Shown: positions 8,491 to 16,931 of the stretch, piece by piece | Layout of the letters: each line of letters starts with the position of its first letter | How positions within the stretch are numbered: position 1 is the first letter of the stretch | Program-made: the position numbers and the translations under genes | The notes under the pieces: model-generated | Database searches by the model: none | The model's input: only the letters and a program-made list of their open reading frames with translations | Told to the model about the DNA's origin: nothing | Source of the DNA: Desulfobacteraceae bacterium | GTDB lineage: Bacteria; Desulfobacterota; Desulfobacteria; Desulfobacterales; UBA2174 | Direction of reading: 5' to 3' | DNA: 40,821 nt | Assembly (NCBI GenBank): GCA_028700185.1 | Contig: JAQVTF010000010.1 | Coordinates: forward strand, 1 to 40,821

Positions 8491-8826
8491 TTGAAAATCG
8501 AGAATACAACCAAAGTATTACCTGTTCATTTTTGCATCGGTTGTGGGGCCTGCTGCAGGAATTTCGCGTACATTCCAGTATCTCAAAAGGATGTCGGGAC
8601 GCTTGAAACTTTCACGGGAATCAAATCGGAAGAATTCACCGATAAGGTTGATAAATCCGGCGAGAAGCGTTTTATGAAATTCCAGGATAACGGGGATTGC
8701 ATCTTTCTGGAAAAAAATGATGATGGCTATTTTTGCAGCGTATACGAAGCGAGGCCGGAGACGTGTAGAAGGTATCCATCAACCGATATTCAAATAAAGA
8801 CATGTAATTTAAACAGCGGACGTTGA
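8491..8826 (+). CDS. YkgJ-family cysteine cluster protein (small)
   Basis: 111 residues with the cysteine signature of the YkgJ/UPF0153 family: CIGCGACCRN near residue 15, then C..L (CIFLEKND), FCSVYEARPETCRRYP and a last Cys (IKTCNL). The family is thought to bind zinc or iron-sulfur; its function is not established. The start is a TTG at 8491 (LKIENTT) with AAGGA 12 nt upstream, so the N-terminus is uncertain. A larger relative is at 26596. No operon partner is evident. Confidence 0.8.
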   Translation: MKIENTTKVLPVHFCIGCGACCRNFAYIPVSQKDVGTLETFTGIKSEEFTDKVDKSGEKRFMKFQDNGDCIFLEKNDDGYFCSVYEARPETCRRYPSTDIQIKTCNLNSGR

Positions 8827-9122
8827 TGGCAATCTAAAAGGGTCATGTGCAATCAGTGGTTACCGATGACCTGCCGGGGCGGCTCGTGGGACCCGGAAGA
8901 AAAGCGGCTGATCAACTGTCCTTGCAACCGAGACGTCTAAAATGCGGAAATTTTACAAGCCCCTGTCACCCGCTTGATCCAAACGGCCAGACCAGCGGCC
9001 GGCAACGGGGCCCTTCGGTGATGAACACATACGGCTGTCATTTCGAATGCCGTGAGAAATCTTGTCATCGCCAAGAGATTTTTCTGGTCCAGCAAAGTGA
9101 TGTCGTGGCGATGTCGGTATCG
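8827..9122. other. intergenic with a solo repeat arm
   Basis: Between the YkgJ gene and the 3' end of the ATPase. The only feature I see is TGTCATTTCGAATGCCGTGA and following bases (9036-9063), one arm of the same repeat family as 7082-7247. The long plus-strand ORF 8847-9293 is a shadow of the ATPase. Confidence 0.4.
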
Positions 9123-9905
9123 CTATTCATCCGGCAGGATCCTTTTCAGGGCCCGTTCCAGAAAATGCTCCAGGTCGCTGTTTTTGTAGTGCAACAGCGG
9201 CGGGATATGCAGCTCCAGAGAAGCCAGGATGTTCGTGTCATAGTCCAGGTGCCCCAGATATCGGTGGCCGGCAAATTCCTTGATTTGATTTAGGATGGCA
9301 TCGTTATAGCCCGCTTTGTTCACAAAAATGCCGTAGTCCTTGGCGCCGATCACGCCAGTGAGTTTCACCAAATCCTGGAAACCCAGCTGGGTCGGCTCCG
9401 TCACGGCGATGACGTGGTCTGAGTGTTTGATGGCCGTCAGCACCGGATACCCGGTGCCCGGTGCGGTATCGATGACCCTCAAGTCGTGATTTCCATTTTC
9501 GGAAAGTTTCAAGGTACCTTCCACGACTTTCCCCGAACCTGTTTGCCCCTGAAAGATGTCCCCATAAACAAAATCGATTTTATAATCGGCAAAGGACGGT
9601 GTGTATCCTCTGACCAAAAAGGCACTTCCCCTTTTCTCGTATTCCACGGGAAGCACTTTTCCATCGCAGATGATTTTGATGTCCTTGCACTTTTCATACT
9701 TTCGCGGCAGGGGGAAGATTTCAATGGCTTCCTCGGCATCCCAGTCCGTAATATTATCAAACCATTTGGCAAGGTTGGGCGCATTCACATCCGCATCCAC
9801 CGCCACAACCTTTTTGCCTCTCCGGGCGACGTAATCAATCAATGAGACACAAACCATCGTTTTGCCGACACCCCCCTTGGATGAAATGATCGAAACGGTT
9901 TTCAT
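9123..9905 (-). CDS. MinD/ParA-family P-loop ATPase
   Basis: 260 residues with a deviant Walker A at the N-terminus (ISSKGGVGKTMV), switch I region VDADVNAPNL, and switch II RVIDTAPGTGYPV, placing it in the MinD/Mrp/ParA group. Compared with the MinD-superfamily ATPases of anaerobes that carry an inserted 2x4Fe-4S ferredoxin, the segment after NLAKWF has only one Cys pair (KYEKCKD, IICDGK) and no ferredoxin motif. It is therefore the simpler, cluster-free or apo-type relative. C-terminal features (AGHRYLGHLDYD) fit the family. A strong Shine-Dalgarno site (GGGAGGGAGGA) precedes ATG 9905. Such ATPases are commonly near NifX-like proteins such as 7336, and may load or deliver metal clusters; that role is inference. 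Confidence 0.8.
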   Translation of the reverse strand: MKTVSIISSKGGVGKTMVCVSLIDYVARRGKKVVAVDADVNAPNLAKWFDNITDWDAEEAIEIFPLPRKYEKCKDIKIICDGKVLPVEYEKRGSAFLVRGYTPSFADYKIDFVYGDIFQGQTGSGKVVEGTLKLSENGNHDLRVIDTAPGTGYPVLTAIKHSDHVIAVTEPTQLGFQDLVKLTGVIGAKDYGIFVNKAGYNDAILNQIKEFAGHRYLGHLDYDTNILASLELHIPPLLHYKNSDLEHFLERALKRILPDE

Positions 9906-10216
9906 GCCGATGTCCTCCCTCCCTGGGCACCAAAGGGTGATTTTCGTGTGGCGTTGCGGCCTTGACCGCCCGAGAAAAGTTAAAACGGCTATCCCTGGAA
10001 AGCTTCAATAACCATGCCACGGCCAGAGGGGCCTCGTCGGGTCGGTCCTACAATTCTCGTATGGGACAACACTCAGTTGCCTGTAGCTGCGTCTGGAAAT
10101 CTTCAGCTCCTCTCGTAATGGCCCCCGGGTCAAGCCTCGGGGTGACGAGCTGCTGAAGAATGCCGGATGCAGGCGCCACGATTTGGCGTCCGGCCGCAGT
10201 CCGTCCTTGCGGACTC

Positions 10217-10255
10217 GATCCGGAATCCATGTTTATCGGGACGAAACAATGGAAG
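10217..10255. repeat. intergenic repeat copy related to 30979-31017
   Basis: CCGGAATCCATG followed by TTTATCGGGACGA matches CCGGAATCCATG followed by TTCATCGGGACGA at 30983 onward, and both continue with a diverged GGAAG...CCGG tail. The copies share about 30 of 39 positions. The 30968 copy includes the palindrome ATTCCGGGCTTGACCCGGAAT-type core; this copy has only the right half. Confidence 0.5.
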
Positions 10256-10333
10256 CCCATCCGGTAAAAAGCAACGCCCGGGCCGAAGCCCCAATCGGCG
10301 CCCTTGATCAATCGCGGGGACGGGCGGCAGGGG

Positions 10334-10376
10334 CGTTACTCGAAAGTAGGTAACGATTGGAACGTTATGTAACGAT
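10334..10376. repeat. GTAACG inverted/direct repeat cluster
   Basis: CGTTAC (10334) and GTAACG (10350) form an inverted repeat with a 10-nt spacer. CGTTA-TG-TAACG (10363-10374) forms a second. The right halves are a direct repeat GTAACGAT spaced 19 bp apart, about two helical turns. It looks like an operator but no gene starts next to it. Confidence 0.35.
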
Positions 10377-10853
10377 CCTGGGGGTTGGCCCGCTCCGGTG
10401 ACTCCCGGCAACCAGTGATTGGCCGGGGATTCGGCATGGCCTGGAATGGGCGGCGGGGATGCCGGTTGTTTGGGGTCAACGATGAGGGGTGCCGCCAAAA
10501 GTTTGGTATCGGAAGGGAAATGACGGGAGAGCGGGATGCTCAGAAGGCGTTATCGGTTTAAATCTCCAAACTTTTCTTGGAATGAGGACTGTTTTCATGT
10601 CATATTCGGCCCTCACCGGCCATCCGACTGGTGGGGGGGGGCAGGGAATTGGGCCTGTTTCAGAGAAACGACGGGTGAGCAGGGGCCATAACATGGTTTA
10701 TTTCCGCGATTTCGGCGTTGGGGCCAGGATTTGAATCCTCAAAACAACGCTGCTATGTTTCCGGTTTAAATGGGCCTTCGGCGTATCGCACGAAAAAATC
10801 CTCATTTTTGGATGGACACGAACTAAACGGGCCAGATGCTACAGGTAACGGAG

Positions 10854-11837
10854 ATGCTAAATCGTTTGATCAGCGCAGGCGTGCTTTTGCTCGCGCTGTT
10901 ATTCGGGGCCGGCAGTGGGGCGTTCGCCGCGGATCTCCTGCCGCTGCGCTTTATTCCCCAGTGGTCTCCCCAGTCCCAGTTTGCCGGTTACTACGTGGCC
11001 CTGGCCAAAGGATACTACGAACAGCATGGCCTGGCCGTGACGATCCTGAAGGGGGGGCCCGACGCACCGGCCAGCGAGGCGCTGGCCAGCGGCGAGGCCG
11101 ATGTGGCTACCCTGTTTCTCAGTAGCGGCCTGCAACTGCGCGCCCGCGGGGTCCCGGTGGTCAATGTGGCCCAGATGGTCCAGCGGTCGGCCCTGATGCT
11201 GGTGGCCAAAAAATCGAAGGGGATCCTTGCCCCGCAGGATCTGGAGGGCAAACGGGTGAGCCTGTGGGATGACTTCGCGGTGCAACCGCGGGCCTTTTTC
11301 CGGCGTCACGGGTTGTACGTGGATGTGATCCCCCAGGGATACACGCTGAACCTTTTCCTCATGGACGGCGTGGATGCCGCTTCGGCCATGTATTACAACG
11401 AGTACCACACCCTTCTCAACGCCGGCCTCGATCCCGAGGAGCTGACCACCTTTCACTTGGCCGATCTCGGTTTCAATTTTCCCGAAGATGGGATTTACTG
11501 CCTGGCCCAAACCCTTGCCGAATACCCGGAGGCCATGCGCGGCTTTGTCCAGGCCTCCCTGGAAGGTTGGCGCGATGTCTTCAGGCATCCCGAGGAGGCC
11601 CTGGATATCGTCATGGGCCATGTGCGCGCCGCCAACCTGCCCACCAACCGGGTCCATCAGAAATGGATGCTCGATCAGATGGCCCCCCTGATTTTTCCGC
11701 CCGGCGATGACACGCCGCCGGGATTTCTGGAGCAAGACACCTACAGGACCGTGGCCGCCGATCTTTTCGAGGCTGAAATCATCAACGATACGGTACCGTA
11801 CAGGATTTTCTATGACCCCCGTCCCAGCGCCCGGTAA
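10854..11837 (+). CDS. NMT1/SsuA-type periplasmic substrate-binding protein
   Basis: About 327 residues from ATG 10854 (MLNRLISAGVLLL), preferred over 10836 because AGG lies 8 nt upstream. The Sec signal peptide ends near GAFA-AD. The core is the NMT1/THI5-like fold: LRFIPQWSPQSQFAGYYVALAKGYY, LASGEADVATLF, LEGKRVSLW, and a long helical C-terminal lobe. Relatives bind taurine/sulfonates, thiamine precursors or other small organics. No ABC permease or ATPase is encoded here; the next gene, overlapping by 26 bp, is a Cache-HAMP-PP2C phosphatase. That context suggests a ligand-sensing role feeding the phosphatase rather than uptake. Ligand unknown. Confidence 0.85.
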   Translation: MLNRLISAGVLLLALLFGAGSGAFAADLLPLRFIPQWSPQSQFAGYYVALAKGYYEQHGLAVTILKGGPDAPASEALASGEADVATLFLSSGLQLRARGVPVVNVAQMVQRSALMLVAKKSKGILAPQDLEGKRVSLWDDFAVQPRAFFRRHGLYVDVIPQGYTLNLFLMDGVDAASAMYYNEYHTLLNAGLDPEELTTFHLADLGFNFPEDGIYCLAQTLAEYPEAMRGFVQASLEGWRDVFRHPEEALDIVMGHVRAANLPTNRVHQKWMLDQMAPLIFPPGDDTPPGFLEQDTYRTVAADLFEAEIINDTVPYRIFYDPRPSAR

Positions 11838-13794
11838 GGCCAACGGCCTGGCCTTTCGCATGGCCCTCTTCATTCTCACCAGTACCACCCTTATTTTCGG
11901 CGTCGCCTTCGGGTACAACTATGTCTATTCCCGGGACCTGATGCTGAAGAACGTCCGGGAGAATGCCACTCACCTGACTCAGGCGCTGGTCCGGCGCATC
12001 GAGGGCAAGCTAATCAGCGTGGAGCAGATGCCCCGCTACCTGGCCCGGCACCTTGACAACCGCAACGTCACCCGCCACAGCCTGGGGGTCATGATCGAGA
12101 ACATGGTGGCGGCAAACCGGGACATCTACGGTTCCACGGTGGCCTTCGAGCCCTACGCCCTGGATCCGGAGGCACGCTATTTCGCCCCTTACGTCTATCG
12201 CAACGAAATCGGCGGATTGGTGGCCACCCACTTGGGTGGTGATCATTACAACTATTTTCTCTGGGACTGGTACCGCCTTCCACGATATCTGGATCGGCCG
12301 GTGTGGAGCGAGCCTTACTTTGACGAAGGGGGCGGCAATGCGCTCATGGCCACGTATTCCCACCCGTTTTACGATCTTTCATCGGGCCGGCCGAGCTTTC
12401 GCGGGGTGGTCACCGCCGATGTTTCCCTGGAAGAATTGAAGGCGGCCATCGGTTCCGTCTCCTTGTATCAATCCGGTTACACGGTGCTCATCAGCCGCAC
12501 CGGCAGGTTCCTGGCCCACCGGGATCCTGACAGAATCATGCGCGACAGTATCTTCAGCCTTGCCGAGGCCCTGAACCTGCCTGCGCTCAGGCGGGTGGGC
12601 AAAGACATGATCCAGGGAAAGGAAGGTTTTCTGCGCATTGATGGGCTGGATGGCGAGGGACGGGTCTGGCTCTGCTTCGCGCCCGTGCCGGCCATCGGAT
12701 GGTCGGTGGGTGTCGTGATCCCGGAACAGGCGTTGTATGCGGACATCCTGGCCCTGAACCACACGGTGCTGCTCATCGGTGCCGCCGGCTTCACCCTGTT
12801 GCTGGTGGTGGTGGTGGGGATCTCCCGTTCCATCACCCGACCCTTGAAATCCCTGGTGGGCGCCACCAGTGAGATCGCCCACGGGAACCTGGATATCTCC
12901 CTGCCCAAGATTGCCGTGCGGGACGAAGTGGGGCAACTGTCGCAATCCGTGGACGAGATGCGCCTGGCGCTCAAGGAGTACATTAGCCACCTTACCGAAA
13001 CCACCAAGGCCCGGGAGCGCATCGAAAGCGAGCTGAAAATCGCCCGCAGCATCCAGATGAATTTTTTGCCCAAACGGTTTCCCCCCTTTCCGGAACGCCG
13101 GGAATTCGATATTTTCGCCGTACTGGAACCGGCCAAGCAGGTGGGCGGAGACCTCTACGATTTCTTTTTTCTCGATGAAGATCATCTGTTTTTTTCCATT
13201 GGGGACGTCTCGGACAAAGGGGTGCCGGCGGCCCTGTTCATGGCGGTGACCAAGACCCTGATGAAGGGTATTGCCGAACAAAACCGTGATCCCGCCGAGG
13301 TGTTGGACCGGGTCAACGGCGAATTGTGCCACGGTAATGAATCTTCCATGTTCGTGACGCTGTTTTGCGCGGTGCTGGATTTGCGTAGCGGACGCCTGTG
13401 CTACTCCAACGCCGGGCACAATCCGCCCCTGGTGCTCCACCGCGACGGCAGCCAAAAGTGGCTGGCGCTGCCCCCGGGGCTGGTCCTGGGGGGCATGGAA
13501 GAGGCGGTCTACCAGAGCCGCGAACTGGTGATGGCGCCGGGAGACAAGCTCCTGCTGTATACCGACGGCGTGACCGAGGCGATGAATCCGGAAGGCGCTT
13601 TTTACTCGGAGGCCAGATTGTTGGCGCAGGCTCAGGAGGGGGTGGCCGACAGCGCTGAATCCCTCGTGGCGAGGGTGATGGCGTCGGTGCGCCGGTTTTC
13701 CGCCGGGGCGGCCCAATCCGACGACATTACCCTGCTGGCCCTGTCCTACAAGGGAACCCATGCAAGCGGGGGCGGGGGGACATCGGTTATTTGA
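11812..13794 (+). CDS. membrane PP2C-type (RsbU/SpoIIE) serine phosphatase with periplasmic Cache sensor and HAMP
   Basis: 660 residues from ATG 11812 (MTPVPAPG; AGGA 6 nt upstream). Order: TM1 (about 15-37), a ~270-residue periplasmic double-Cache-like domain (YGSTVAFEPYALDPE, GVVTADVSLEEL, YTVLISRTGRFLAHRD), TM2 (HTVLLIGAAGFTLLLVVVVG), HAMP (SRSITRPLKSLV to DEVGQLSQSVDEM), a coiled coil, then a PP2C domain. The PP2C domain shows AKQVGGDLYDFFFLDEDHL, GDVSDKGVPAAL, SNAGHNPPLVLH, LLLYTDGVTEAMN and QSDDITLLAL, with the metal-binding Asp residues present. It would dephosphorylate the STAS antagonist encoded next, in response to a periplasmic signal, possibly the ligand-loaded binding protein encoded upstream. 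Confidence 0.92.
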   Translation: MTPVPAPGKANGLAFRMALFILTSTTLIFGVAFGYNYVYSRDLMLKNVRENATHLTQALVRRIEGKLISVEQMPRYLARHLDNRNVTRHSLGVMIENMVAANRDIYGSTVAFEPYALDPEARYFAPYVYRNEIGGLVATHLGGDHYNYFLWDWYRLPRYLDRPVWSEPYFDEGGGNALMATYSHPFYDLSSGRPSFRGVVTADVSLEELKAAIGSVSLYQSGYTVLISRTGRFLAHRDPDRIMRDSIFSLAEALNLPALRRVGKDMIQGKEGFLRIDGLDGEGRVWLCFAPVPAIGWSVGVVIPEQALYADILALNHTVLLIGAAGFTLLLVVVVGISRSITRPLKSLVGATSEIAHGNLDISLPKIAVRDEVGQLSQSVDEMRLALKEYISHLTETTKARERIESELKIARSIQMNFLPKRFPPFPERREFDIFAVLEPAKQVGGDLYDFFFLDEDHLFFSIGDVSDKGVPAALFMAVTKTLMKGIAEQNRDPAEVLDRVNGELCHGNESSMFVTLFCAVLDLRSGRLCYSNAGHNPPLVLHRDGSQKWLALPPGLVLGGMEEAVYQSRELVMAPGDKLLLYTDGVTEAMNPEGAFYSEARLLAQAQEGVADSAESLVARVMASVRRFSAGAAQSDDITLLALSYKGTHASGGGGTSVI

Positions 13795-13854
13795 AATTAT
13801 GGCATGGCTGAAGCTTGATGCCGGATAATCATCACAAAACAGATGGAGCAACGG

Positions 13855-14187
13855 ATGGAATGGGTCAGTGAGAAAGTGGGACAGACGGTGGCGATCCGGG
13901 TGACGGGACGCATGGATGCGGTGACCGCCCCGGGCTTTGAACAGGAATGCGGACGCTGGATCGACCAGGGAGAAAACGATCTGATGGTGGATCTGAGCAA
14001 TCTGGAATACATCAGCAGCGCCGGTTTGCGGGTGATTCTGGGAACCGGCAAGAAGCTCAAGAACCGCGGCGGCAGCCTCGCCTTCGGCGGCATGAGCCCC
14101 ATGGTCAAGGAGGTGTTCGAAATATCCGGCTTTTCCGCCATCTTTCCCATCTACGACAATCTGGAGTCGGCCCTTGCCGCCAGGTAG
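13855..14187 (+). CDS. STAS-domain anti-sigma-factor antagonist (RsbV/SpoIIAA-like)
   Basis: 110 residues from ATG 13855, preferred to 13843 because GGAG lies 6 nt upstream of it. Single STAS domain: VAIRVTGRMDAVTAPGFEQE, DLMVDLSNLEYISSAGLRVIL with the phosphorylatable Ser in the SSAG loop, and a final ALAAR helix. In partner-switching systems the unphosphorylated form sequesters the RsbW-type kinase; the phosphatase upstream would reactivate it and the kinase downstream would inactivate it. Gene order phosphatase-antagonist-kinase is the usual one. Confidence 0.92.
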   Translation: MEWVSEKVGQTVAIRVTGRMDAVTAPGFEQECGRWIDQGENDLMVDLSNLEYISSAGLRVILGTGKKLKNRGGSLAFGGMSPMVKEVFEISGFSAIFPIYDNLESALAAR

Positions 14188-14605
14188 TCCCGCGGTTTCG
14201 CACCGCCGCCTCCGGCTGCCGGCGGTGCGGGAATCCCTGCCACGGCTGCGGGAGTTCGTCCTTTCATGTGCTCAGGGACTATCTCCGGCCGTGACCATGA
14301 AGATCGACCTGGTGGTCGAAGAGCTGCTGTTGAACATCTTCGATTATGCCTATGGCGCGGCGGCACCCGGCGCGGTGGAGGTGGCCTGCGAAACGATACC
14401 CGGGCAAGGATTCGGCCTGGAGATCCGGGATTGGGGACGGCCTTTCAATCCACTGGCCCGCCCCGGGCCGGACGTGGCGCTGGACCTGGCCCAACGGGAG
14501 GTGGGGGGACTGGGCATTCTCCTGGTGCGCGAGATGAGCCAATCCCAGCAGTACCGCCGCGAAGGCGATTGTAACGTGATGAAGGTTTTCTTTCGTGACC
14601 CATGA
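14174..14605 (+). CDS. RsbW/SpoIIAB-like serine kinase / anti-sigma regulator
   Basis: 143 residues with a HATPase_c_2 domain: N box DLVVEELLLNIFDYAY, G1 LEIRDWGRPFNP, and GGLGILLVREMSQS as the ATP-lid glycine motif. A TTG start at 14174 overlaps the STAS gene by 14 bp and has GGAG 7 nt upstream (within the STAS gene), suggesting translational coupling. It would phosphorylate the STAS protein and bind a downstream target. No sigma factor is encoded here, so the target may be elsewhere or may be the STAS domain of the SulP transporter encoded next. Confidence 0.9.
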   Translation: MPPGSPAVSHRRLRLPAVRESLPRLREFVLSCAQGLSPAVTMKIDLVVEELLLNIFDYAYGAAAPGAVEVACETIPGQGFGLEIRDWGRPFNPLARPGPDVALDLAQREVGGLGILLVREMSQSQQYRREGDCNVMKVFFRDP

Positions 14606-14629
14606 ACCCAGCCACCGCGTGAGACCCCC

Positions 14630-16888
14630 ATGGCGGCACCGACCGGTTTTTTAGCCGAACTTGTCTCCGATATCCGATCTCCCAGGTGCCTCCCCGGGAT
14701 CAGCATCGGTTTGGTGGTGAGTCTGGTGCTGATCGTGGTGGAAGTCTCCTTTGCCACCATGATTTTTTCCGGGCCCCTCGAGGTGCATGTGCGCAAGGGG
14801 ATGGGCATGGCCTTGGCCGGAACGGTGGGTTTTGCCCTCTGCACGGCGTTGTTCAGCCGCATCCGCTCCATCGTGGCCCTGCCCCAGGATGCCCCGGCGG
14901 CGCTTTTTGCCGGCGTGGCGGCCGCCATCGCCGCTGCCATGGATTGCCCCGAAGCGCCGGAGACCTTCATCACCATTACCGCGGCCCTGATGGTTGCCTG
15001 CCTGATCACCGGCGTTTTTTTCTTTCTCATCGGCCGCTTCCGCTGGGCGGAATTTTTTCGCTTTATGCCTTATCCGGTGGTATCCGGTTTTTTGGCCGGT
15101 ACGGGCTGGCTTCTCACCAAGGGGAGCCTGGAGGTGATGACCGGTCGGGCGCTCACCTGGTCGTCCCTTTCCACCCTGGCTTCCGCCGAAGTCCTGGCGC
15201 TCTGGCTGCCGGGGGCCGCCTATGCCGTGGCGTTGTTTTTCATCCTGCGCCGCTGGTCGCATTACCTGGTTTTGCCCGGCTCCCTGGTTCTGGCGGTGTT
15301 TTGCTACCACGGGGTGCTGCGGTTGGCCGGCATCTCCATCGCCGAGGCCCGGCAGCTCGGGTTCATCTTCGAATCTTTTGCCACCGGAAGCCTCTGGCCG
15401 GTTTTCGGTCTGGCCGACATGGCCACCATCGATTGGGCCGCCATTTGGCCCCAGGTTCCGGCCATCGCTGTCATCCCCTTCATTTCGCTGCTCGGCCTGC
15501 TGCTCAACACCGGGGGTATCGAGCTGGCCAGCCGGCGTGAAATCGACATGAACCGGGAGCTGGTGGTCAACGGCGCCGCCAATGCCCTGATCGGCGCCAC
15601 CGGGGCTCACCCGGGTTACGCCTCCATCAGCCTTTCGGCCCTGGGCTTGCGGGTGGGCGCCGACACCCGCCTGGTGGGACTTACCGCGGCCCTGATGCTG
15701 GTGGCAACCCTGCTTTTCGGCTCACAGGTGCTGGCCTTTTTCCCCAAGGCGATTCTCGGGGGGTTCCTGCTCCTGCTGGGACTTTTTTTCCTCTCCGACT
15801 GGCTGGTGGATACCCGCAAGAAAATGCCCGCCGGCGATCACTTGTTGGTGGTGGCGGTGTTTCTGGTGATCTGCGTTTTCAGCTACCTCCACGGCGTGAT
15901 CTTTGGCCTGCTGGCCACCATGACCCTTTTCGTCATCCGCATCAGCCGTGTTCCCATTCTGCGCCAGGTGCAATCCGGCGCCCATCTGCACAGCCGCAAG
16001 GGCCGCCCCTTGCCCCAGCAACGCCTGTTGGCCATGCACGGGGAGCGCATCGCGGTCTACGAGCTGGAGGGGTATGTTTTTTTCGGATCGGTCACCCGGC
16101 TCATCGAGGATATTTCCGCGGCGGTCAAGAATCCTGCCCGGGCGCCGGTGGAGGCGATCCTGCTGGATTTCAGGGGCGTCAACGGCTTCGACATCTCTTC
16201 GGTGAACAATTTTGTGCGCCTGATCCACCGCTTCCAGCGCCCCGACCTGATCTTCGCTTTTTGCGGCCCGCCTCCCGGCTTCCAGGAGCTGTTGGTGCAG
16301 CACCTCGATCCGGAGACAACGCGCAGCCTGCGGTTTTTCCCGGACCGGGAATCGGCCCTGCAGTGGGCCGAGGACCGCCTGCTGGAAAAGGAGCAGCAGC
16401 TGTTGCGTTCGGCTTCAATGACGGGCAAGACGGCCCGCGAGACCCTGCTGGAGGACGTTTCGGACGAACTGATGCGCCGGCTGGAGTGGCAGTCCCGGGT
16501 GGAAGCGCTGATGGAGCGTCTCGGCGGTTATCTGGAGGACAGGCGCTATGCCAAGGACGAGGTGGTGCGGGCCGGCGGCGGTGAGGCCGAAGGACTCTAC
16601 TTGGTGCGGGGCGGGGTGGTGGCCGAGGAAATCGAGGCGAAGGACGGTGGGCGCACCCGTGTGAGGGAACTGGGCCCGGGCACCCTTTTCGCCGAAATGG
16701 CCGTTTATGCCAACTGGCGTTCCAGCAGCCTGTATGTGGCCCGGTCCCAGGTGGTGCTTGGTCTTTTGACCCCCGAGGCCCTGGTGCGGCTGGAGGCCGA
16801 AGCGCCGGTACTGGCCAACACGGTGCATCGACTGCTGATGGTCCAACATGCCGAATCAACGGCCGGCGCCCCCAGTTTCCAAGGTTGA
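14630..16888 (+). CDS. SulP-family anion transporter fused to STAS and cyclic-nucleotide-binding domains
   Basis: 752 residues. The first ~430 form a SulP/SLC26 transporter core with about 12-14 hydrophobic segments (FRFMPYPVVSGFLAGTGWL, TGAHPGYASISLSALGLRVGADTR). A STAS domain follows (about 470-580, YELEGYVFFGSVTRLIED, ILLDFRGVNGFDISSVNNF). Next comes a linker helix, then a cNMP-binding/Crp-like domain (about 630-735, DEVVRAGGGEAEGLYLVRGG, LGPGTLFAEMAVY). SulP proteins move sulfate, bicarbonate or organic anions; the substrate cannot be read here. Where the STAS phospho-site would be, the motif is NGFDISSVNNF, so phospho-control by the upstream kinase/phosphatase pair is plausible. The gene lies 24 bp after the kinase gene. 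In a sulfate reducer, sulfate or bicarbonate is the obvious guess. Confidence 0.9.
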   Translation: MAAPTGFLAELVSDIRSPRCLPGISIGLVVSLVLIVVEVSFATMIFSGPLEVHVRKGMGMALAGTVGFALCTALFSRIRSIVALPQDAPAALFAGVAAAIAAAMDCPEAPETFITITAALMVACLITGVFFFLIGRFRWAEFFRFMPYPVVSGFLAGTGWLLTKGSLEVMTGRALTWSSLSTLASAEVLALWLPGAAYAVALFFILRRWSHYLVLPGSLVLAVFCYHGVLRLAGISIAEARQLGFIFESFATGSLWPVFGLADMATIDWAAIWPQVPAIAVIPFISLLGLLLNTGGIELASRREIDMNRELVVNGAANALIGATGAHPGYASISLSALGLRVGADTRLVGLTAALMLVATLLFGSQVLAFFPKAILGGFLLLLGLFFLSDWLVDTRKKMPAGDHLLVVAVFLVICVFSYLHGVIFGLLATMTLFVIRISRVPILRQVQSGAHLHSRKGRPLPQQRLLAMHGERIAVYELEGYVFFGSVTRLIEDISAAVKNPARAPVEAILLDFRGVNGFDISSVNNFVRLIHRFQRPDLIFAFCGPPPGFQELLVQHLDPETTRSLRFFPDRESALQWAEDRLLEKEQQLLRSASMTGKTARETLLEDVSDELMRRLEWQSRVEALMERLGGYLEDRRYAKDEVVRAGGGEAEGLYLVRGGVVAEEIEAKDGGRTRVRELGPGTLFAEMAVYANWRSSSLYVARSQVVLGLLTPEALVRLEAEAPVLANTVHRLLMVQHAESTAGAPSFQG

Positions 16889-16889
16889 G

Positions 16890-16931
16890 CGCCGGCGGGT
16901 CCGGTGTTTATCCTAACGCGGGACGCCGGCG
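16890..16931. terminator. hairpin between convergent genes
   Basis: CGCCGGCG (16890-16897) pairs with CGCCGGCG (16924-16931) and extends through TCC/GGGA. It lies at the tail-to-tail junction of the SulP gene and the diguanylate cyclase gene. There is no T run, so it is only a weak terminator candidate. Confidence 0.3.

Larger units (their letters stand above)
9906..10853. other. 948-bp intergenic region with short repeats
   Basis: No ORF here has protein character. Contents seen: a repeat copy at 10217-10255 shared with 30979-31017, a direct/inverted GTAACGAT repeat at 10334-10376, and a T-arm-like sequence (GGATTCAAATCC on minus, about 10723-10734) without the rest of a tRNA. The motif AAAAATCCTCATTTTTGGA is near 10798. 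Confidence 0.4.

Noticed and set aside
8847-9293. 148-aa plus-strand ORF
   Set aside because: Overlaps the well-supported ATPase on the minus strand and has no protein-like composition or ribosome site.
10717-10745. tRNA-like T-arm (GGATTCAAATCC on minus)
   Set aside because: Only one arm is present; no acceptor, anticodon or D arm could be built around it, so at most it is a fragment.
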